A stretch of 64,000 nucleotides of DNA from Chiua virens. Its lineage: Eukaryota > Basidiomycota > Agaricomycetes > Boletales > Boletaceae. Below the pieces are notes generated by a model. That model did no database searches, had not been told where the DNA came from, and saw only the letters and a program-made list of their open reading frames with translations. Positions 55,350-64,000 of this stretch are shown one piece after another. The stretch spans positions 310,001-374,000 of the forward strand of contig JAHNUO010000005.1 in assembly GCA_019787685.1 (NCBI GenBank), given 5' to 3'. How positions within the stretch are numbered: position 1 is the first letter of the stretch; each line of letters starts with the position of its first letter. The position numbers and the translations under genes were made by a program.

Positions 55350-58110
55350 TTCCTCATCACAAATTCAAGCCCTATCGTAGACCAGGTCAAGGTAAGTGCT
55401 TTATTACTAGGAAGGCAAAATAGTCAAACTGACTGGATTCTTCTCAAGAACACATTCATGAGTTTGATGCCAACATCCTTGCATATTGTAACCCGTATGT
55501 CATAACCTCACCAAATGTGACCTAGATTCCCGAACCTCACTGCTTCGAGAATGAAGAACTGCAAGCTTGTGCCAATGGACACTTCGGTTATCAAGATTGT
55601 TTCCAGTGGCCACAGGCATATAGCAAGGATTTGAATATGTGATTTGCATTCCCAACATGCAGACAGTCGTGGAGACTGCCAATGACCCATCCAAGATACA
55701 TTATGAGTGCTAGACACCCACCAAAGCAGATTTCAAGTTAATCAATCCAGAATCACCCTTTCACGTAGGCAAGCTCAGCTGCAACACTTACTATCACTTA
55801 CATCACCTCTACCTCCTCACACGACTGGTTGTCGAAGAATGAAAGGCCAATCGGGAGGGAAAGAAAGATATCATCACAGGAATGATTCTTCATGCCTGAC
55901 ATCTTCTCAACATCCTCAAGCATCACCCTCTCACCTTCCACAATGTCATCCTCTATGTTGCGCAATTACAGCACTTTCTTCTCAACATTACTGCCCATAT
56001 GGTATATGTCAACGACTACAAATTCATCCTCACCTATCCTGACTTTCCCAAACCTACCGACCCTATCTTGATGGGCTGCTTTACAAAAGACCTCACCACT
56101 TGCAAGAGGCTTTACCGTGCTGGCATGCCAGTTTGGCTTGTTCAGTCTCCGGAGTTTGTTCCCCTGGATATCAACATTGTCAACATTGTCGCCATCACCC
56201 ACCCCAACCATATCATCCAGAAGAATTTTGTACACAACGGTGTCATCACCATTTTACCCACTCTTCATCAGGGACCTGGAGGCACCAAATGCCATTTCAA
56301 CACTCAAAGCACCTACTGTGCCTCAGTTATCAATTCTTCCTCTTCCATCACTCCTGATGTTGCTCCCCAAGCAAACCAAGCTGCCTCTTCCTCACGAGGG
56401 GCATCAGGTGGGCATGTACAAGCAAACAGGCAAAATAATGCATGCAACCATGCCCAGTGGCAAGTGTATTCAGTGTCCAGTATGTTCTGACCTCACTGTA
56501 ACCAAAGTTTATTCTAATATATATTTCAACTTTCGATAGCAGCACACAAAAAGGCACATAACCTGAAGAGTGGTGGAGATAAGTGGGCGGAGATTGACGC
56601 CACTAATATGCCACTCGCTTTCCCTCAATGGGTTGCGGCATTCAGGCGGGTTGATAGGGATCCTGCTAGAGTCAAAAAAGGTATCATGGATACCAGGTAT
56701 CGATTCCCTGAACCCACACTGCTCATCACACTGGCATCACCTCACAGGCAGAAATCATTCTGCACCAATTGGCTTGCTGCGTGACTCATTTGGATTAGTT
56801 GCATTGACCACAACTCCCCAAGTCCACTTCCTGTCCCTCAAACCTGGCAGGACTTTTTAAACTCAATCCCAACAGATCTTGCCACCAACAATGTGACAAC
56901 CCGATCAGCTCAGGAGAAAATGGCCGTGAAGACTCTGTTTGGGGATGTTCTCATTCATGCTCAGGGGGAGACGTGGGCTGGGAAGAACTCTGTGCTATGG
57001 CAAAACCAGCATATCACCATTTTGACACCTAAGGACCCGCTTGCCTACCTAATTTGGTCAATTTTGTGGGAGATATACAAGCTGAGCTTCCGGTATGAGT
57101 TATTGGCACTGGATCATGCAATGGTTCTGACGATCTGGGAAGAGGCACCCAAAGAAAGGACCAAATTGCTACACAGCATCTTTCCAGGAGAATTGGTGTT
57201 ACAATCATGTTTCACTCATTATCTTTTCGCCTTCCTACTCAAGCTCTACTCCATGATACAAGATACTCCATTATCTATTATGGCACACTTTGCCTCATGT
57301 CAAGGCTGTCCTCAGGACCTAACCCCATTGGTTGCCACATTTTGATATTTATATCATCATCATTAAACATGTGTTATCACACACTGTCATAACCCATGCA
57401 CAATGCACGTGTATTCACACATTATCTCTTATCTATGATTCCATATGACTCATAAGCAGTGCTTATCTCATAACATGCTTATACTGCATTGTTACAGCAT
57501 TGTTCCCTCATGTCTTTATCTATGACTCACATACATGCTGATACCTCATGTATTCCTACCTTATCTACCAATCAGGACACTATTCCTTATCTATGTAGTT
57601 CATACTCTGATTGTAACTCCGATGTACTTTTAGTATATAAGACACGAATACAACACCCAGGGAACTCTAACAAAGTTTACCTTTGGGTTTCTCCCTTTGA
57701 TCTCTGGCACTGTCCTTAGACATTGATTCCATTCATAGTTCTTGCCTCACTCATTGGACTCCTTGCATCTTACACCCTTACACTGCACTACAACCACTCG
57801 CAAGTCCCTCATAGTCCATGTTTGTTCTAGGTTGTTACAATCAGGACTTGTAATGTGGGAGGACAATATGCCAACAACTGAGCAAGGAATGTGGGGTTTA
57901 GCAGACATTGCATATCCATTCCTGGAGAGCTGGCAGATGCTTCTGTCTTCCTGGCCTGAGTCACCTTCTCATTTGCACTTGCCTATCGCCAAAGAGTCAT
58001 TTTCCTCTGTTCTACAATTCAATGTTCTGTCAAGTGCATGCATGTTTTACATGCAAGCCTTCTTCAACTACTTTGGGCACCCTCCAATTGTCTCTCACTG
58101 TGTCCCTGTA
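55350..58110 (+). pseudogene. Conserved multi-exon protein split by a solo LTR
   Basis: A short first exon (MFPHHKFKPYRRPGQ, from 55350, donor gtaagt) is followed by coding blocks containing HFGYQDCFQWPQAYSKDL, then DRDAL-like DPILMGCFTKDLTTCKRLY with AGMPVWLVQSPEFVPLDINI, then LKSGGDKWAEIDATNMPL with FPQWVAAFRRVDRDPARVKK, and SAQEKMAVKTLFGDVL. The block ending FPGELVLQS continues after the solo LTR (57208-57838) as GLVMWEDNMPT and runs to a TGA near 58110. In-frame stops (TAG near 55524, TGA near 55635 and 56780) show decay. The family is a widespread Agaricomycete hypothetical protein; its function is unknown. Confidence 0.55.
57208..57838 (+). mobile_element. Solo LTR related to the chromovirus LTR
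   Basis: It starts tgtttcactcattatc and ends tctaggttgttac. The five bases aatca flank it on both sides (57203-57207 and 57839-57843). It shares blocks with the chromovirus LTR: caaggctgtcctcaggacc, tagtatataa, ctctaacaaagttt and ttgttctaggttgtt. The aacaaagttt after the TATA box suggests the same self-priming design. It interrupts the reading frame of the surrounding gene without loss of bases. Confidence 0.75.
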
Positions 58111-58724
58111 TGATGCCTACTGTGGCTAGAATGGAAATATCTCATTCATATCAATATTGCTACATTCATGCTTCCCTTTTTCTTTATTGTTACATGTTTT
58201 GTATGAATATATGTAATCTATTTTGTTTCCACATATTACTGCATGATGCTGACACACTGCTGCTGACTTTCATTGACCCAGTTTCCCAGCACCCAAGCAT
58301 ACTTCGTCTGTTGTGATCCTTCCTTTCCCTGCTGACATGCTGCTGCTGACTATGGTTGATCCAGTTTCCCAGCACCCGAAAAGACTCACTTGTCATGATA
58401 CTTCCTCTCCTTTCCTTACTCATTTGGGACTACATGTCTCATTGTGTTGACTTCATGTTAAACACACCTTTCTCCATCGACTTCAGGTCTTTGTGCTTTC
58501 TCTGACTTCGTGTCAGGCTAGCTTCTGTTTCATTTCCTGTCCGTTCTTCTATGGCTGTGCATTGCCCTCACCTGTGTGTTTCTCACTCATTGTCTCCAAC
58601 AAAATCAGCTCATGTTAGTAACCCAACTATTGACACTGAAGCACCAGAGAGCAGTCCTATTACAGCCAGAGCATTATCCATTCCATCCACCATTTGTCAG
58701 TCATGACTTCTGCCAACATCTCAC
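58111..58724. other. Spacer with a 90-bp direct duplication
   Basis: Two diverged copies of a segment containing gctgctgact, gatccagtttcccagcacc and a following pyrimidine-rich tract lie at about 58245-58330 and 58335-58420. No gene is recognised. The right part may hold the first exons of the KDZ gene. Confidence 0.4.
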
Positions 58725-61700
58725 ATGTGTGGTTCCAACCTTGGTTATCTTTGTCACCCTCCACCGTATCTTGTACTACCTGGTCGTCAACACCTTTCAC
58801 AAGGTCATTTAGTCAACAATTACCCAAGCTCTCCCACTTGTGATCCTGCTGTTCACATACCACCAGAGGACAGGGATGCATTTGTTGATACCATTCAAAT
58901 TTTTGGTGACCCTCTAGTTGTCTATACTTTCATATCTCAGAAACGACAGAATCAACATCGTTGGTGGTCCCAGGTTTTTATCCCAGCCCTTCTGAAGCCC
59001 TAAATGCAGTATCTCTGTGTCACTAAGTCGCTCTCCACATTAGCAAATGTGGATGCGATCTTCCTTTGTGTGGGAGTTCTTGTATTCCAAGGTGATTAGT
59101 GGTCACTTGCCTTTATTTGATCGTGAGTCACTTGGCAGTATATTATTATGCTAGCTAATGTTCATATAGGCCTTGAAACTGCTATGTTGTCCATTTGCCC
59201 TTGTCATCCAGCACCCCTACAACTGGTCGCCATTGGCCTTTTTGGTTGTGCACCAGTGTTGCCTTTCCTTGCTGTTGACTTCCATGTTTTGGAGGTAGTA
59301 AAGGCTTTATTTATCTGCACGTCACCCAATATGTCTGGTTGGACTGAGGCATTGGAAGCCTTTCTGAATGACAGAGGATATAAGCTAGTGACAGAGGTCA
59401 GTTATTTCCTCACTGGATGCCACAATTTGACTTTTTTGGCCAGGGTAATCTCAGGTGATGATTCAGCCTAGCAGATCATTGGTACTTTGTCCTGACCACT
59501 TTGGTTGCTGAACATGTGGCCGACCTTGTCTCTGCTCGAACACCTGTTGTGGATGATAGTGTGCATATGTCGAACAGCGAATGTACAGAACCCAGCACAT
59601 TCCTCCAGTTATGCTGTCCGTTGTGTTTCAGAGGGAAGGATTGGAGACGTGATTGTGATACAAATCAGTATGTTTCTATTTCTCCAGGAAAATACATCAT
59701 GTTCACAAGTTTGTGGCACTGACCTCATTGCATGCATTGATGCATGCTTCACTCAGAAATGCTCACGCAATGCTCATAATGATTCAACTGAGGATCCTCC
59801 TAATCCTACACAAACTATTTTTATATCTGAGTCTGATACCAAACCAATGGAAGCATATGTGGAGGAATGTTGACATGCCAATGGTTGTCGGAAGAGAACA
59901 CACATGCCAGCTGCCGAAGAAGATAGGTATGAGAATGGGATGAAGGTTCCGACATCTGTCCTTGATGCTTGTGGCAATTAATTCATTGCTGCCGATGAGA
60001 AATGTGAAAAGGCCAGCACTTGGTATTTTGCAGATACTGGACTTATGGTGATGCTTTGCTGCCATGATTGTGCTGTGACTTGTCAACATGACATGTGCTG
60101 GTGAAAAACAACATGACACTCTTGTCCTTCTCCAGCACCTCTTTGACCATCTCCCTGCAGACATGTCAGTAGGGCTACTTTATGATATTGGCTGTCAGTT
60201 GGAACAGAGTTGTAGGAAGTGGGGACTGCTGTCAGGGACAATTCTCTCCCACCTTAGCTTTGCTATTTCCATATTTCATGCATATGACCATCAATGGCCA
60301 TGCCAAATTGTCTATTATGCTCAAAAGTGTGTTAGTTTCAAACTCTCAGATGGAGAAGGGTGTGAGCATCTGTGGAGTTTTCTCAAACCACTTATCCCTG
60401 TGCTTCAAGTGTCTGGGGTGAGTCTTATTGGTGTCTTGAAGTCTTTGGCTATTAATATTCTTCTCATTGCAGTTTCATCAATGATTGTTTGTACTTGACA
60501 GTCAAGTTTGCCACCTACATGCCAGGTTGCTCAAATGTCTTGGCAAATGGCTCCAATGCCAGCTGTTATGATAGCTCCGGGTAGGAACTAGCATAGCTGC
60601 AAAAGCACTAAGTAATCAAGTGGCTGTGATAACTCAAACAATCACCACTTGATACGTGGTATGCTATAAGAGTTCAAGGAGGACTGCTGTTAGTGTATTG
60701 CCAACAGTGGAGACAAGGTAGAACTCAGGTGTTGCTGAGAGTGTCCTGTTGGGAATCTATACCCAAAGGACCAAGGGTCTTCCTCTTGTAATCGAGGTGG
60801 AACCTAGGTGTTGGCCATTGGTGTCGAGGGTTAAGGGTCAAGGAGGTCACAGGGGGGTTCCCGAGTGGAGCAGGGATACTCAGCTAGATTGCAGGTACTA
60901 CAGGAGTACAGTGGTACAGGAGGAGTATTGCTGCGAGGTATATATATGTTGATATAAAAGGGGTGTTCCGATGAAGAGAGAAACCAAGCAAAGGGAACAA
61001 AAGTGGAGTAGGGTACTCCGCGAGAAGAGGGAGTCATACAATGATGACTGAAGAGACAAAGAAAGCTACCATGCTATGGAGCAGTATGATCTCCGCAAGG
61101 AGAGGAGCAAGTCATAAGCAGACGAGCTAAGGTAAGAGTCCATTGGGGAAATGGAGTCGACAAGGCAAGAAAAGAAAAGTTGTAACACTGGTGGATATAT
61201 TGTCAAAAAAAGAAGGCAGCAATATCTGAGTCACTTGCATTACTGTGTATTGATGAATCCACCCTTCGAGCTCAATGGGCAGCTCAAGTTGCTCATCAAA
61301 CAGCACCTCTAGCTCATATGTTGTTTCTTATCATTTGTTTGTGAAATTGAATGTCGTCTGTAGGACAAGCAAAGAACAAGGGTGAGGAAGAAATAGCCAG
61401 GATTCTAGCACTCGAAAGATTCTAGAGCATCAACAAATTATTGTTGATAATGTGGAGCATAGACTTGCCACAGACAATGTCTGTAATATTGTCAACATGA
61501 ACATTCAACTTGTTGAAGCAAGACACAAATTGTTGAACACCACTGATCTTATCAAAAACACCAAGCAGCATTGGGTATGTCTGATCAAGCTAATCTTGCA
61601 GCACTCAAGTGTGATGTCTATTTACAGGTAAGTGTAATAAAATTGTGAGTCAACCAGGAACTGATTGTGCTTCATGCTAGATACATATGAATGCTTGTGC

Positions 61701-62790
61701 AGTGAAAATTTGCATACAGGAGAGGCTTTGTCAATGCAAGTTTGAGCTTGAACAGTTGGAGTGTGCCTACTGTGCTGTGGTCAATGGTATGTCTCTTTGG
61801 TTGACTAGTACTGAAGCTGATTGAATGCTATAGAGAATAGACTGCAGGACAATGTTCTAGCAGCTATTAAGTGATGCGAGCCAACCATCCTCAAGCTTGT
61901 CAGCAACTACAACACCCTTTGCAAACAGCTGCAGACACTGATTGATACTGGCACAGCTCCTCTGGGGGCAGTTTTCCCACCCTTTACATATATCTCATGA
62001 AGGTATATTCCAGTTGGATGTTGATGATGAGATATGGCAAGATATAGGTCTTGATGATGCTGTCCCTAATCCCCTACTGTGGCTTGCTGATGAAAATGTC
62101 CGCATGGGTATTTGCTACCTATTGGAATATGACCGTTGTGTGGAGGAGGAAACTAGACTTTGCCATGAGCACTGTGTTCTGCAAGAATGGATGATTGGGC
62201 AATGGAACAGTCTTCAAAAAGCAAGAGATGAAGCTGGTGAGAAGTGTATCTCTTCAAATCTTGATTGCTCATTTTTGGCATACTAGGTGTGGATGATCTC
62301 TATCAATTAGATTTGCATGGTATTGAATTATGTAGGCTGTGTGTGCAATGGAACATGCAAGTTTGTCACATACCTTGTGCTTGGGCTATGCCAGATAGCT
62401 GGGGGCCCTCAAGCATTACCCTTGACCACACTGCAGTTGCCATGCATCAATCACACACTACCTGTGGTGAGTATTTACCTCTGATTGTTATAAGCTTACA
62501 TGTTCAGCAGATTTTATAGTTACTCGTACTCAAAAGGTAGGGTTTTTTATGTAATGCTTGTATTGATACTAACTTACTATTTAGGATAGTGCTGAAGATA
62601 GAATAGGGGAGGATGAGTTGAGTGAGGATGAGGAGGAAGAGGAAGAGGCAGGAGCAAAACTATGGGATGCTGGCATTGATGATACTAAACTAATGGCAGA
62701 AACTGAGGAGGTTGCATTAGCCTATGAGTATCACCTCCATGGACAAGGTGATGAGTTATCCAATGTAAATTACTCCAAAGAGATATATTA
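58725..62790 (+). pseudogene. KDZ-type transposase gene, split and decayed
   Basis: Blocks in order are HRWWSQVFIPALLKP; CHPAPLQLVAIGLFGCAPVL and SGWTEALEAFLNDRGYKL; CPLCFRGKDW and LIACIDACFTQK; YENGMKVPTSVLDACG and ADEKCEKASTWYFADTGL; NMTCAGEKQHDTLVLLQHLF, LLYDIGCQLEQSCRKWGL and FHAYDHQWPCQIVYY; and, after the LTR-like insertion, LRAQWAAQVAHQT, GMSDQANLAALKCDVYLQ, GIFQLDVDDEIWQDIGLDDA and DDLYQLDLHGIELCRL. This is the Kyakuja-Dileera-Zisupton transposase of Agaricomycetes, with the central GEKQH and GCQLE boxes. Several stops and frame breaks occur. An acidic tail (SEDEEEEEEAGAKLWDAG) near 62620-62680 may be its C-terminus. Confidence 0.8.
60564..61187. mobile_element. Putative solo LTR in the KDZ gene
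   Basis: The 624-bp segment starts tgttatgatagctccggg and ends aaagttgtaaca, giving TG...CA ends and a TGTTA/TAACA inverted repeat. KDZ coding sequence stops at its left edge (CLGKWLQCQ) and resumes at its right edge (WWIYCQKKKAAI). A TATA-like tatatatatgttgatataaaa lies inside. I see no clear 5-bp target duplication (ccagc against ctggt), so the exact ends are provisional. Confidence 0.55.
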
Positions 62791-62796
62791 TGAGAT

Positions 62797-63000
62797 GTCT
62801 TTGGGAATTCCCCTAGCCACCAACTTATTCACTGGGAATTCCCCTAGCCACCATCCATATTCACAGGGAATTCCCCTGACTACCATCCATATCCAGTGGG
62901 ATTTCCCAGAGTACCTAGGGAATTCCCAGAGAACATGGAGAGTTCCCAGAGTGCTTGGGGAATTTCCCTGGTCACCATCCATGGTACCCTTAAGTAGGTG
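62797..63000. repeat. Second gggaattccc minisatellite array, inverted
   Basis: About four units share the core gggaattcccctagccaccat and are the reverse complement of the array at 41926-42378. They end in ggtacccttaagtaggtgac, whose reverse complement occurs at about 41190. The two loci are therefore parts of the same dispersed repeat in opposite orientation. Confidence 0.8.
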
Positions 63001-64000
63001 ACTAAAGTGCAAAACCTTCTCTTCCTCAGCGCTCATGTTGCTCAAGTCCACTGAGGTGAGCTGACACTTTATTCTTGTAATCTTGTTACTTATGCTGTAC
63101 CTAGAACTCCTCTTCCAGGTAATCACATAGTGCTTGTGTTGCTCAAGTCCACTGAGAACTCCTTTTCTAGTTCTTCATTCAGGTTATGAGCCCCAAGTTC
63201 TGACCAGGCAGAACTCAATCTTGACAAAGAATTCGAACTTAAATTTTAATCCCACATTCATCTTAACCATGGGGAAACATCAGCAAACCAGCCAACCAAA
63301 ATAGCCGAGGTTCCAGATTCTCGGGAAATTTAGCTGACCCCCTGGCAGTCCCAGCACGGCACAATGTTACCTGGGCTATCACAGCCTGTTGTGATTGCTG
63401 AACCTCTTGTTTGCAACTTTGCCATGCAAAGTGCTGCATGCAAATGTTCAATCTAATGACAATCAACAACTAAAATCCCTTCTTCTCACAGCAACACAGT
63501 GATAATTAGTACAAATTGTAATACAGTTACTATGGTGATCGTAACAGTGACAGGAAACTTGAACAAAGTACATTAAAACATTAGCAACTTGAAACTTGAG
63601 CTTCAGGCTGAGTCGGAACAATGTGTGTAACTTAAAAGAAATGATCGACATGGATATTGACTCAGAAGCGGAATAGCAGCAAATGAGAGCATTGACACAA
63701 GTAAGGTAAACACGAGTGTGAACAAAGGTGGCAGAGGAACCAAGATGATGGAGATGAGCAATTGAACAAACATGCTTCATGAACATCCCAAGCCAGAAAA
63801 TCAAAGAACATACTTACTTCAGAGGATCCAGAAAGGCCTAGGACACACAACTAACAAAGATGATGAAACAAATCGACTCGGAGGATGTCCAGTTGCAATC
63901 TAGAGACATCAAAGAAGAAACATAGCGTCAAAATGCTTTGATTACGATGAGGGTCGTCCAGAAGGTTGATCATGCAACAAGAAATGCATGCAATGACTTG
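63001..64000. other. Unassigned DNA at the right edge
   Basis: No domain is recognised on either strand. The string ttgctcaagtccactgag occurs twice (about 63038 and 63141). Minus frames at 63463-63850 are short and unassigned. Confidence 0.35.

Overview
The window reads as nuclear DNA of a mushroom-forming basidiomycete (Agaricomycetes). The evidence is short introns of about 50-80 nt (GT-AG, one likely GC-AG), host gene families typical of that class (a WD40-TPR protein, a DUF7918 protein, a GATA zinc-finger protein, a P-loop GTPase-like protein), and a transposon set typical of these genomes (DIRS-like tyrosine-recombinase element, chromodomain Ty3/Gypsy, Tc1-like, Tnp2/Plavaka, hAT, KDZ). 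Species cannot be fixed from sequence alone.

Layout. From 1 to about 11.6 kb the DNA is gene space with ordinary CpG content. It holds the WD40-TPR gene (minus, running off the left edge), a DUF7918 gene, a decayed conserved gene, a GATA factor overlapping a decayed RING-finger gene on the other strand, and the 5' half of a P-loop GTPase-like gene. Inside that last gene the composition changes to AT-rich, CpG-poor DNA. The gene also carries a 2.5 kb array of about 30 copies of an 85-bp unit, each unit containing an acceptor-like site and a copy of one of the gene's own mini-exons.

From about 17 kb rightwards almost everything is transposon or repeat: a DIRS-like element (17.2-22.0 kb), a Tc1-like element with 216-bp inverted repeats (22.5-24.1 kb), a 5'-truncated LINE-like tail (24.9-26.0 kb), a fold-back relative of the Tc1 element (29.4-31.0 kb), and a three-level nest at 31.5-40.3 kb. 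In the nest a Tnp2-type transposase gene is split by a solo LTR and by an LTR retroelement, which itself holds a hAT element lacking its catalytic core. Two minisatellites follow (41.4-42.4 kb), then a full-length chromovirus (42,379-49,286) with 430-bp LTRs, a perfect 5-bp target duplication and a probable self-priming primer site. The last 15 kb hold two conserved multi-exon repeat-associated genes, a KDZ transposase gene, solo LTRs (one sits inside a gene whose reading frame is continuous on either side of it) and a 326-bp-arm inverted repeat.

Many coding frames to the right carry TGA where a conserved Arg (CGA) is expected, plus Arg-to-Cys/Gln/His changes at motif residues. This is the pattern expected from CpG deamination of methylated repeats. 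I found no complete unknown multi-gene system. The strongest candidates for novelty are the mini-exon/splice-site satellite inside the GTPase gene, the composition boundary inside the same gene, and the fold-back Tc1 derivative.
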